From contig NZ_AGUF01000082.1 of assembly GCF_000236785.1 (NCBI RefSeq), forward strand, positions 1-64,000: a stretch of DNA of 64,000 bases, written 5' to 3'. The notes beneath the pieces are model-generated. The model did no database searches, was not told the DNA's origin, and saw only the letters and a program-made list of their open reading frames with translations. Positions 47,348 through 56,027 of this stretch are shown here, in pieces (the first letter of the stretch is position 1; every line of letters starts with the position of its first letter). Made by a program: the position numbers and the translations under genes. Source of the DNA: Achromobacter arsenitoxydans SY8 (lineage in GTDB: Bacteria; Pseudomonadota; Gammaproteobacteria; Burkholderiales; Burkholderiaceae_B).

Positions 47348-48739
47348 ATGCAACCCGCCTCCCTAGCCCAACCCGCCCCCAGCGGCGCGCCCCAAGACGC
47401 AGAACCCAGCCACGACCTGGTCTACGGCCCCGACGACCGCCCCGCGCCTCCCGTCGCCTTCATCGCCGCCCTGCAGCACCTGCTGGCCATCCTGGTCCCC
47501 ATCGTCACCCCCGGCCTGCTCATCTGCCAGGCCCTGGGCGTCAGCAGCCGCGACACCACCCTGATCGTGTCCATGTCGCTGGTCATCTCCGGCATCGCCA
47601 CCTACGTCCAGTGCAAGCGCTTCGGCCCCCTGGGCGCCGGCCTGCTCATCGTGCAGGGCACCAGCTTCAACTTCGTCGGCCCGCTGATCGCCGGCGGCTC
47701 GGTCATGGTCAAGCAAGGCACCCCGGTCGAGGCCGTCATGGCCGCCATCTTCGGCGTCGTCATCGCCGGATCCTTCGTCGAAATGGGCATCAGCCGCATC
47801 CTGCCCTTCGTCAAGCGCCTCATCACCCCGCTCGTCACCGGCATCGTCGTGCTGCTCATCGGCCTGACCCTCATCAAGGTCGGCCTCATCAGCATGGGCG
47901 GCGGTTTCGGCGCCATGGCCAACGGCACCTTCGCCAGCGCCGAAAACCTGACCCTGTCCGGCCTCGTCCTGGGCACCATCATCCTGCTCAACCGCGTGCC
48001 GGTCGTCTGGATCCGCAGCACCGCCCTGGTCCTGGCCCTGGCCGTCGGCTACATCGCCGCCGCCTACATGGGCCGCCTGGACTTCACCGGCGCCCGCGAA
48101 GCCGCCCTGTTCCAGGTTCCGGTTCCCCTGCACTTCGGCCTGGGCTTCTCGTGGGCCCTGTTCGTGCCGATGCTGATCATCTACCTGGTCACGTCCCTGG
48201 AAGCCATCGGCGACGTCACCGCCACCAGCAAAGTGTCCAAGCAGCCCGTCGAAGGCCCCCTGTGGATGCAGCGCATCAAGGGCGGCGTGCTGGTCAACGG
48301 CGCCAACTCGCTCCTGGCCGGCGTCTTCAACACCTTCCCCAGCTCCGTCTTCGCACAAAACAACGGCGTCATCCAGCTCACCGGCATCGCCAGCCGCCAC
48401 GTCGGCGTCTGGATCGCCGGCATGCTCATCCTGCTGGGCCTCTTCCCCGTCGTCGCCGGCGTCCTGCAGGCCGTGCCCGAACCCGTCCTGGGCGGCGCCG
48501 CCATGGTCATGTTCGGCGCCGTCGCCGCGTCCGGCATCAACATCCTGGCCGGCATCCACCTGGACCGCCGCGCCCTGCTGATCATCGCCGTGTCCCTGGC
48601 CCTGGGCCTGGGCGTGTCGCAAGTGCCGGAAATCCTGTCGCACCTGCCGCATGCCGTGAAGAGCGTTCTGGAATCGGGCGTGGCGACCGGCGGCATTTGC
48701 GCGCTGGTCATGAACTGGTTCCTGCCTGAAAAGAAGTGA
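47348..48739 (+). CDS. NCS2 purine permease (xanthine/uric acid type)
   Basis: A 463-residue nucleobase-ascorbate transporter with about 14 helices. The family signature QNNGVIQLTGIASRHVG, in which the position after Thr is Gly, is typical of xanthine or uric acid transporters; PVAFIAALQHLLAILVPIVT in helix 1 carries the conserved QH. It should import a purine with protons. Annotation often reads uracil-xanthine permease, but the signature favours purines. It stands alone before the tRNA-Leu gene; no purine catabolic gene is next to it. Confidence 0.9.
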   Translation: MQPASLAQPAPSGAPQDAEPSHDLVYGPDDRPAPPVAFIAALQHLLAILVPIVTPGLLICQALGVSSRDTTLIVSMSLVISGIATYVQCKRFGPLGAGLLIVQGTSFNFVGPLIAGGSVMVKQGTPVEAVMAAIFGVVIAGSFVEMGISRILPFVKRLITPLVTGIVVLLIGLTLIKVGLISMGGGFGAMANGTFASAENLTLSGLVLGTIILLNRVPVVWIRSTALVLALAVGYIAAAYMGRLDFTGAREAALFQVPVPLHFGLGFSWALFVPMLIIYLVTSLEAIGDVTATSKVSKQPVEGPLWMQRIKGGVLVNGANSLLAGVFNTFPSSVFAQNNGVIQLTGIASRHVGVWIAGMLILLGLFPVVAGVLQAVPEPVLGGAAMVMFGAVAASGINILAGIHLDRRALLIIAVSLALGLGVSQVPEILSHLPHAVKSVLESGVATGGICALVMNWFLPEKK

Positions 48740-48823
48740 GGAACTGAGGGGATTTGGCCCTGGACGCGCATGGTTGCGCGGCCCGGGCCAGCCCCTGCTT
48801 CAGGCGGCCCGCCAGCGGGTCGC

Positions 48824-48852
48824 CTGACAAGACAGGAAAGTCCGCATATAAT
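48824..48852 (+). promoter_or_regulatory. Promoter of tRNA-Leu
   Basis: CTGACA at 48824-48829 (five of six matches to TTGACA) and TATAAT at 48847-48852 are separated by exactly 17 bases. The start of transcription would lie about 45 bases before the tRNA 5' end, a normal leader for a single tRNA gene. Confidence 0.75.
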
Positions 48853-48905
48853 CGCGGTCTTCGCATCTCCCGCAGCCGTCATCTGGACGTGCTCGCGACC
48901 CCCTA

Positions 48906-48990
48906 GCCCGGGTGGTGAAATTGGTAGACGCAGGGGACTCAAAATCCCCCGCCGCAAGGCGTGCCGGTTCGATTCCGGCCCCGGGCACCA
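48906..48990 (+). tRNA. tRNA-Leu (anticodon CAA)
   Basis: An 85-base class II tRNA with encoded CCA. The acceptor stem GCCCGGG pairs with CCCGGGC, the anticodon arm is GGGGA-CTCAAAA-TCCCC (anticodon CAA), a long variable arm follows, and the T arm is GCCGG-TTCGATT-CCGGC. Genes for tRNA-Leu are common integration sites of genomic islands, and the accessory region begins right after this gene. Confidence 0.95.
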
Positions 48991-49074
48991 TCTCTAAATC
49001 TTCTGCTAATTCAAACCGTTAGAAGATTTCGCAGTACAAGCCCCGCCCCGGGGACTTTCCAAAAATTGTGGTCA

Positions 49075-49092
49075 GGTACAGTTTCGGTACAG
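49075..49092. repeat. Direct repeats near the tRNA, possible integrase arm sites
   Basis: GGTACAG occurs twice, at 49075-49081 and 49086-49092, eleven bases (about one helical turn) apart, within 105 bases of the tRNA-Leu 3' end. Helically phased short repeats beside an attachment site resemble arm-type sites of tyrosine integrases. No integrase gene is present here; the stretch 48991-49229 holds no gene I can support. Confidence 0.35.
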
Positions 49093-49229
49093 TGATGAAA
49101 CGGTATGCCTCATACGGAGTGCCTTGCAAAGCCCTCATTCGTAAGACAGGTTGGCCGCCCACGGCCAAGACCTCATCACGCACAGACTTTCGCTACTTAC
49201 CGACATTTGTCGCGGCTACAGCGCGCTGG

Positions 49230-49592
49230 CTAGCTTTGGCCTAGAATGTCGCATGATCCATCGGGCAACATGCTCAGCGCTAGGTAGATAACCTTGTGGC
49301 GCACGTCTGTATCCTCGCAGATCTTGACCCGTAACGCGTCAAAGAACACGACCGAGTGGATGGGTTTCAGGGGCGGGGACCACCGGGCAGTGATCTCGGC
49401 CATGACACCATCGGTAACCGAGCTGAAGAAATCGAGCGAGACTTGGGTGGCGTATTGCCCTAGCAGAAGTCCCTGGATCTTGCGCACCGTCATGCCTCGG
49501 GCATACATGACGACGATCGAATCGTCAAAGCTCGTGAATCGTCGTTCGTGCTTCGGGATGAGCAGCGGCGCGAAGCTATCGTCCCGGTCACG
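49230..49592 (-). pseudogene. IS256-family (Mutator) transposase fragment
   Basis: The minus-strand frame reads RDRDDSFAPLLIPKHERRF, then FDDSIVVMYARGMTVRKIQG and VVFFDALRVKICEDTDVRHK, ending DILG then an early stop. These are central blocks of IS256-type transposases (around FDDKI-LYARGMT-REIQ and VVFFDALRVKIRED). Both ends of the gene and the terminal repeats are missing, so it is a remnant of about 120 codons. It lies in the same reading frame as the neighbouring helicase gene, with only that gene's stop codon and one codon between them, suggesting that the insertion or a deletion marks the left edge of the defence cassette. Confidence 0.75.
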
Positions 49593-49595
49593 AAA

Positions 49596-52382
49596 CTACC
49601 AACGCTTCTCAAGAATCTCCCGCACGGAAATAGGATTCAGCACAGAAGATGACGCCTCCCAGTTCGCGTCATCAACCCTGCTGTACTTCACATCGAATGG
49701 ATTCCGGGTAGCCGCAGCCCGGTCGATCATCAGGTTGGCGGCAGCTTCATCGTTCAGGGCAATCTTGACCCATACATCTTCCAGAGTGTCCGGAATCTGG
49801 CCAAACAATTCGTGAATGGCCTCCAGCCGACTGGCCAGGACGTTGTGGACGCGATCTTCTACGGAATCGCGATACCGCAGATTCGCGATCCACACCTCGT
49901 TTCTGGCTTGGCCTATACGCTGGATTCGACCTTTGCGCTGCTCCAGGCGAGTTGGGTTCCAGGGCAAGTCGATATTGATGAGCGTACCGAGCCTTTGAAG
50001 ATTCAGGCCTTCCGATGCCGCATCGGTTCCGAGAATGAGTTTGAGGTCACCGCTGCGAACGCGTTTTTTTAGTGTTTCACGGTCACACCGTTGGAAACGT
50101 CCTTCACGCCAGAAGCCCGAACGGTTGCTACCGGCATAAAGGCCGATGTCCATGCCAGCAAACTCCGGTCGAGTTGCCAACTGATCTCCCACCCATTTCA
50201 CCGTGTCGTAGTACTGTGAGAACAGAACGCAACCCAGATCGACCCAGCGCTCATCCGCATCCCGACGGATGCCGAGCAGGTAGCCAATCAGCGCTTCCAG
50301 CTTGGGATCGCGATTACCGCCCTCTTTCAATAACTGCAAGCAACGCTCAAGCGACGCAATTTCATCGCTCGTAAAATTCTTCATGTCGCTCAATGCCGTT
50401 GGCGGGCGGCCAGGTCCCGCTTGCTCATCATCTTCAATATCGTCTTCTTCCTCATCGACACTATCGTAGTCAGCGCCGAGCAGCTTAACGATAGTCCGCC
50501 GGCCCGCCTCCATTGAACTACCAAGTCGTCGCAACAACAGTGTCTTGAAGAAACCAGCGCCACGCACGCGCTGCTGTAGCAACTGACAAAAGCTTTCGGC
50601 TTCCTGATATGCCTCGCGGAGATAGCCATTGAGCGTCAAGGCTTCGTTGTCATTCTCGCCAAACAGCTTCACCGCAACGCGAGGCAAGTAGTATTCGCCA
50701 GTAGCGGGGTTGATCTGTTGCTCTAGGTAGGCACGTGTCCTGCGGACTATGCAGCGAAGCAAAGGGTTGAACTTCTCGCCGTAGTTCGGGAGCAAGCCAT
50801 TTTCAAATTGCACGCGACGCTGCACGACAGGCAGATTATCCAAATCCTCAGGACGAAATTGCCACTTGGTATCTGGAGCGTTCAGACGATTGCGAATCGC
50901 TGACGCTTCGCTAGACTCATGACGCGAGGGTAGCGGGTCACTGGCGTACCACCAACCATCGGCAGATTCTGTAGGCACCGTCAATTCTCCCGTCGCTACG
51001 CTCAAACAACGGCTGGGCTTGAACCAAGGGCTGCTATGGGTCCAACCGCCCAGTACACCGTCATTGCCTTGGGAAAGGATGCGCAACAAATCCCAGGCCT
51101 CCACGGGATGCAACTGCACCGGCGTGGCTGTTGCCAGCAACATACTCTTGGTCTTCGGACCAATCCGGTGTAGAAAGTTCATCAGCTTGCCAGGCTCTGC
51201 ACGTTCGTCGATTTCGTCATCGCTGGCCTCTACCTTAGGAATATTGCGACGTCGAGCTCGGTGCGCCTCATCCACGATCACACAGGTATAGTTGATCGCC
51301 AGCAACTGGCGGATCACTTCGCTGTTTCCGCGCACTACCAGCCCTTGTGAGAGCAGACCGATACGGCGCGGGCATTGTCCAAGAGAGCGGGCCCCATCTC
51401 CAGGATGCTCGACATCGTTCTCATCCACCCAGGTCCGGCCATTCCAACGCGCTGAAGGCAGATGCAGCAACTCCATCAGCTCGTCCTGCCACTGTTCCAG
51501 CAGCGGCTTTGGAGCAAGCACCAAGATCGGACCACCATCCGGCTCATCCAGCGCCATCAGCATGGCCGCCATGGCGAGTTGCACCGTCTTGCCGAGGCCA
51601 ACCTGGTCAGCCAGTACCAAACGGGCACCTCCGAAGCGATGACGCTCTAACGCCAGGCTGGCGAAATATTTCTGGTGCGGCCACAAGCCCTGTTCCCGAC
51701 GGTAGACCGGTGTTTCTACCGCCGCTGCGGCGGCAGCCTTGTCGGGATCCTGCGAATCCAGCTCCTTCGGTTCGATGACACGACGTTTGATGATTCGCTG
51801 CAAATCCTGGGGAATGAATGGGCAAACGGAGAGATCAACCGCGCGCGGATCATTCCACAGAGCATCGAACTCTTCCTGCACCCACACCACCGTTTCGGGC
51901 GCCGAGTCTTCCCAAAGAAGTTCATAGTTGATTCGCCAGGCAGAAGCACTTTCATTGACGCTACCAAGGAAAGCTGTCGCCGAACCATCAGCGTGCCGGA
52001 CTACGCCAGCTTTGCCATGAATCAGGCCAAATGCCGCATCGGGTAATACACGAACTTCGATCCTTTTATTGATCAGTGCGTCGTATAGCGACTGGTAACG
52101 TGGCAAAGCCGGCGGAGGCGCAGATTCGGGATCGCCAGCGCACCAGCTTCGACGCAGCGCTGCCTGCGCAGCAGCTGCCGTGGCCATGTCTTGCGGATCG
52201 ATATCCGAATTGCAGATAATTCGGATCGGACCGGTGACCTTGGACAGTGCCTCACCTGCTACTTCGAACAGGCTGGAGCGGAAATAGCCCGCGATGCGGT
52301 CATAGGACACCGCACCCTCCAGCCGCCGGTTGAGCACCGACTGGTCAAGGCGTGTCCGACGGCTGGAGTGTCGTTGCAACAT
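49596..52382 (-). CDS. PLD-domain SNF2-type helicase of the DUF499/DUF1156 cassette
   Basis: A 928-residue protein from the ATG at 52382, two bases after the methylase stop; an upstream in-frame extension of 47 residues lies inside the methylase gene. Order of domains: a phospholipase-D-like region (His122-Lys124 in IHGKAGVV, with AFLGSVNES), then a superfamily 2 helicase: Walker A DQVGLGKT (259-266), DEAH (371-374), LLATATPVQLHP, and motif VI RKGRIQRIGQ near residue 820. It probably moves along DNA and may cut it through the PLD half. The last gene of a four-gene operon. Its stop abuts the IS256 fragment, so the C-terminus may be slightly altered. Confidence 0.88.
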   Translation of the reverse strand: MLQRHSSRRTRLDQSVLNRRLEGAVSYDRIAGYFRSSLFEVAGEALSKVTGPIRIICNSDIDPQDMATAAAAQAALRRSWCAGDPESAPPPALPRYQSLYDALINKRIEVRVLPDAAFGLIHGKAGVVRHADGSATAFLGSVNESASAWRINYELLWEDSAPETVVWVQEEFDALWNDPRAVDLSVCPFIPQDLQRIIKRRVIEPKELDSQDPDKAAAAAAVETPVYRREQGLWPHQKYFASLALERHRFGGARLVLADQVGLGKTVQLAMAAMLMALDEPDGGPILVLAPKPLLEQWQDELMELLHLPSARWNGRTWVDENDVEHPGDGARSLGQCPRRIGLLSQGLVVRGNSEVIRQLLAINYTCVIVDEAHRARRRNIPKVEASDDEIDERAEPGKLMNFLHRIGPKTKSMLLATATPVQLHPVEAWDLLRILSQGNDGVLGGWTHSSPWFKPSRCLSVATGELTVPTESADGWWYASDPLPSRHESSEASAIRNRLNAPDTKWQFRPEDLDNLPVVQRRVQFENGLLPNYGEKFNPLLRCIVRRTRAYLEQQINPATGEYYLPRVAVKLFGENDNEALTLNGYLREAYQEAESFCQLLQQRVRGAGFFKTLLLRRLGSSMEAGRRTIVKLLGADYDSVDEEEDDIEDDEQAGPGRPPTALSDMKNFTSDEIASLERCLQLLKEGGNRDPKLEALIGYLLGIRRDADERWVDLGCVLFSQYYDTVKWVGDQLATRPEFAGMDIGLYAGSNRSGFWREGRFQRCDRETLKKRVRSGDLKLILGTDAASEGLNLQRLGTLINIDLPWNPTRLEQRKGRIQRIGQARNEVWIANLRYRDSVEDRVHNVLASRLEAIHELFGQIPDTLEDVWVKIALNDEAAANLMIDRAAATRNPFDVKYSRVDDANWEASSSVLNPISVREILEKRW

Positions 52383-52384
52383 GA

Positions 52385-55300
52385 TCAGGCGTGATCGTTG
52401 CGGAGACGTCCGGCCAGGATACGGGCCGCCTCGGAATCCCCAGCCCACTCGCCCATTTCTTCGGTATTGCCAAGAGCAGCCAGCCAATCGAGCAAGTAAA
52501 CAAAGCGTTCGCGTAGGCGCCAATAACCCTGCCCGAACGTGTCACGCAGGTACTGGCGACCAGGCTCTGGGTCAACATCGTTACGTGCTGTCTCACGCAC
52601 TGCGAACAGCACGTGGCGCAGCGCCGTTGTCGCAAAGGGATGCGGACCCGACGCAACCGCACGACCACGCCGGGCCGACAGGATGACCGAGTTATCTTCG
52701 CCAGCAACGGCAAGAGTCGTGCTGGAAAACCCGGTCGGGGTCAGCATACGCGCGCCATTGGCCTTGTCCGACAGCAGCAGCGGGCGGATGTCGGTCAGGT
52801 TGAACCCTCGCGCCAGTTCCTCATACATACCCTTGCGGCGCTCGCCACGGGACTCGATGTCCAACGCGCGCAAGTAGTAACGCTCGGACAAGTCCAGATC
52901 GCGCCAGACTGGATCCAGACCACGCGGGATCAGATAATCGCAGGCAATGGTGATGGCGCGCTCGATAACCTTCTGAAAGTCACTAACCTCATTTCGGGCA
53001 CGGACGGCAAAGACTTCATGTTCGACGTCGCGACCATCAATATTGCCGTACTGGGTGAGCACCTTGAGTGCCGCAGCGTAGGCGGCCAACTGGTAGTCGG
53101 CATCATTGAAATTGGGTTCGTCACCTTCGTCCAAAGCACGCATGGAGTCGATCTGGCGATGCACCTCGTCTTCCACCATCGGGAAGATTTCATCCAGGAA
53201 GCCTGCTTCGTTGCCGGGACGCTTGCGCAGAACAAGACATACCGTACCCTGTACGTAATTGCCCTTCTTGATCCCAGCCGCTTCCGTTTCCGTGCTAATT
53301 GTCCACGCGGCGGTTGCTTTCAATCCGGCCGCCCAAAGAATCATGCCGAGGTCAGCCCACACCGCTGGGTTCTGATGGGTGAACATCACCATCTGCAGCC
53401 CGTTGTCCGGCATGTGCCGGGCGAGGTTGCGATAGATGTCAACCATTGAGCGCCGGAAGTCGTCGCCATCACCTCGGACAGCCAACTCAGCTCGCGAATC
53501 CGGTATCCAAGCTGGAAACGACATCGCAATCTTGTGTTCGTACCATGCAAGAAAGAAATCGGCCAACTCGTGGTAATTGACTGCATCGGCATAGGGAGGA
53601 TCTGTTACCCATAGATCGCAGGAGCAAGTCAAATCACGAGCATCCCGCGCGAGAAGACTAGAGGTCCCCGAACCTGTACTTATTCCTTCTTTACCCGACA
53701 GCACTGCGAACGTATCGAACAACTTATGAAGAGGTCTAGCCGCATAGCTACTATGCGTATTCAAGGCCTGATTGTAAAAAACCTGATTCCCTTTTTCATT
53801 CCCTTTATGAAACATCCATGCGCTTAGCCTAGAGTTCCAATCGGCCATTCGTCCGATACCCAGCATGCAAGCAACTGTTGCGGTTGCGCTGGATGCAATT
53901 TCTGAGGCTATCTTGGCAACCAGACCGATTGTCAGCAATTGCCTGGGAGTAAATAGCTGATGCCAATGAGTCCAACCACGCTCACGTGCCAACCGATCAG
54001 TCTCATCACCTGATTTGATTGGAGTAGATGGAATGAATCCTTCCTTCTGCCAGTCAAAGAATCGTTCACGAAGCAACTCCAGCACTCGCATTTCGCGCCG
54101 CAGATCTGCCTCATCCGGCACGGCGTAACGTCTAACGTCCTTGAGTTTTCCGTTCCTGCGAACTTTTTTTACCCAGCGGATGCAATAAATACGCTCTTGA
54201 AAAACATCGCTCGTTCGCGGCAAGACATCGTCATTGGTCCAGAGCCGAAGTCCATCAGGACCACGCAGCGACTCAAGCGACCAACTACGCTCACGGTCCA
54301 ACGGATCCACTATCCGTCCATCGACCAACGTGGCACCCTTTCCCGCCTTGTACTCAGCAAACTCGCTAGCTGTGACATTGCGCGTAGTCGGTTGAAGGCG
54401 ATCCGAACCTTGAGGCCTATACCAATCGACAACCACGAGGGACTTTTCAGCTACCCCCCAGGTTGGGGCAAGCGGAATGTAGTATTCACAGCCTTCTGGC
54501 TTGACCTCAACACAGTACAGATAAGCATCAGCGCGCTCGCCATCATCATTATGTTCAATGCGCCACTCAGTGATCTGATGATCCGCCTCAGCAAACACAC
54601 GGTTCTGCACACGCATTGCCTCTTCGTGTACAGCGCGACCGCCACCCAACAAGTTCAGACTGGCCCAAGTCAGCAGTCCGGCTACCGGATTAAGATCTGA
54701 GGCGTAGGCTTCGCAACCAATGCGCGCCGCCTCGAAAGGGATAGACCCGCCTCCACAAAAGCTGTCGCCCACACGCGGACGGTGACCGAAACGGCGTTGC
54801 CCCAGTTGATCGACAAGTTCCGACAAGCTCGACGCAGTAGTACCCATGTACTGGTTTATTTCTTCCCATGCAGCTGCCGTGGGGCCCGCAACATTCTCCG
54901 GTCTGTCGCAATGCTGAATGCGCTCAGCGTAGGGCAGCGCGTCGAACTCTGCACGATCCGGAATCGGCCGCCGTTTCTTGGCATCCAGCTCCCGCTGCTG
55001 CTCGGGCGATAGTGATTCCCAGATGCGCTGGCGCACCTCGTCCTTCTCTTCATCCGACAGCCCCTGCACGAACCCGCGAGTTCCGAAGTACTCATCGCTG
55101 ATTTCGGCCGATGCCGCGTCGCGCCAATCGCTGGCGGGAACGCTACCTAGACATCGGTCCCATACACCGTCGTCATCCATAGTCAGGATCTTTAGAAAAA
55201 TCTCACGATCCTTCTTGGGGGCATTCGAGGCCGGCATCAGCATGCCGAGAATGGAGGCCCGCACCAAAATCAGTGGTTTACGTCCCCACCATTTCCCGAG

Positions 55301-55399
55301 GCGCGTAAGCGTTTGACCATTATTAGCCTTTCGCTCCTTATACGACTCTGCAGAGAGTCGGGCGATTGGGAATTGGGTTTCGATGAAGGACGTCGTCAT
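52385..55399 (-). CDS. DUF1156 DNA methylase (adenine- or cytosine-N-specific)
   Basis: A 1004-residue methylase from the ATG at 55399; 46 further residues in frame overlap the DUF3780 gene and look non-conserved. The N-terminal DUF1156 region (MTTSFIETQFPIARLSAESY, KWWGRKPLILVRASI) comes first. The SAM motif is GDSFCGGGSIPFEAARIG (211-228), and the catalytic DPPY lies near residue 598 (TDPPYADAVNYHEL), as in N6-adenine/N4-cytosine methylases. It is expected to mark host DNA while the cassette attacks unmarked DNA. Eleven bases after DUF3780 and two before the helicase. Confidence 0.9.
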   Translation of the reverse strand: MTTSFIETQFPIARLSAESYKERKANNGQTLTRLGKWWGRKPLILVRASILGMLMPASNAPKKDREIFLKILTMDDDGVWDRCLGSVPASDWRDAASAEISDEYFGTRGFVQGLSDEEKDEVRQRIWESLSPEQQRELDAKKRRPIPDRAEFDALPYAERIQHCDRPENVAGPTAAAWEEINQYMGTTASSLSELVDQLGQRRFGHRPRVGDSFCGGGSIPFEAARIGCEAYASDLNPVAGLLTWASLNLLGGGRAVHEEAMRVQNRVFAEADHQITEWRIEHNDDGERADAYLYCVEVKPEGCEYYIPLAPTWGVAEKSLVVVDWYRPQGSDRLQPTTRNVTASEFAEYKAGKGATLVDGRIVDPLDRERSWSLESLRGPDGLRLWTNDDVLPRTSDVFQERIYCIRWVKKVRRNGKLKDVRRYAVPDEADLRREMRVLELLRERFFDWQKEGFIPSTPIKSGDETDRLARERGWTHWHQLFTPRQLLTIGLVAKIASEIASSATATVACMLGIGRMADWNSRLSAWMFHKGNEKGNQVFYNQALNTHSSYAARPLHKLFDTFAVLSGKEGISTGSGTSSLLARDARDLTCSCDLWVTDPPYADAVNYHELADFFLAWYEHKIAMSFPAWIPDSRAELAVRGDGDDFRRSMVDIYRNLARHMPDNGLQMVMFTHQNPAVWADLGMILWAAGLKATAAWTISTETEAAGIKKGNYVQGTVCLVLRKRPGNEAGFLDEIFPMVEDEVHRQIDSMRALDEGDEPNFNDADYQLAAYAAALKVLTQYGNIDGRDVEHEVFAVRARNEVSDFQKVIERAITIACDYLIPRGLDPVWRDLDLSERYYLRALDIESRGERRKGMYEELARGFNLTDIRPLLLSDKANGARMLTPTGFSSTTLAVAGEDNSVILSARRGRAVASGPHPFATTALRHVLFAVRETARNDVDPEPGRQYLRDTFGQGYWRLRERFVYLLDWLAALGNTEEMGEWAGDSEAARILAGRLRNDHA

Positions 55400-55409
55400 G
55401 TAGCGGAAA

Positions 55410-56027
55410 TCAGAGAGAAAGAGTGAGTTGGGAATGCCCCAGCAGCTCACGACGGGCGCGAGGCGACAGACCCTCACCCTTGACGAAGGGGTTGTCGGCC
55501 AGCGCTGCGCGCAGCGCCTTGCGCCAACCCAAGCCACGCTGAGCAGCCTGGCCGGTGGTAGCCACGGTCATGGTGAACAGCCACCAGCGCTCTTCAGGCG
55601 CCAGCGCTTCCCAGTTGCGGATGGCATTCGGAATATCATCTAATGGCGCGTCTTCCACCGCCCAGCACAGGATGCACAACTCCTTGCCGAGCGACGCATG
55701 GACCGGCACTAGCTTTGCAGAACTTTTCTGGAATCTGTGCGCCGGCAAACCGTTGGCTCGCAACCGGCGATTGGCCTCCTCCCAGAAGGCGGGCGCCAGC
55801 TCCAGCCAACGTTCACGCGTGATCACGACCCGGAGTGCGGGGCTTGTGGACTCTATGCCACCCACCGTTTCCCATCGCTCAAGGTCTTGACCACGCAACT
55901 CGGCGATGTACACCGAGGCGCACTTGCCAGTCCGACTCATGTCGATGACAAAACCGTGCCGAGCTTCCTCCGGAAGGAAGCCAAGCCCTAGCGCCTTTCG
56001 TGGTGGGATTCTCTTTGTGGTACTCAT
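55410..56027 (-). CDS. DUF3780-family protein of the defence cassette
   Basis: A 205-residue protein with no membrane segment and no recognisable catalytic motif. I identify it as DUF3780 from segments such as KALGLGFLPEEARHGFVIDM, VVITRERWLELAPAFWEEAN and PEERWWLFTMTVATTGQA, and from the standard order between the DUF499 ATPase and the DUF1156 methylase. Its ATG overlaps the ATPase stop (TAATG), so the two are translationally coupled. Function unknown; a subunit or specificity factor is plausible. Confidence 0.8.
   Translation of the reverse strand: MSTTKRIPPRKALGLGFLPEEARHGFVIDMSRTGKCASVYIAELRGQDLERWETVGGIESTSPALRVVITRERWLELAPAFWEEANRRLRANGLPAHRFQKSSAKLVPVHASLGKELCILCWAVEDAPLDDIPNAIRNWEALAPEERWWLFTMTVATTGQAAQRGLGWRKALRAALADNPFVKGEGLSPRARRELLGHSQLTLSL

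Noticed and set aside
49095-49250. A roughly 50-codon plus-strand frame after the tRNA (starting MKRYASYGVPC).
   Set aside because: Too short, no recognised domain, and it runs into the IS256 remnant; possibly debris of the integration event.
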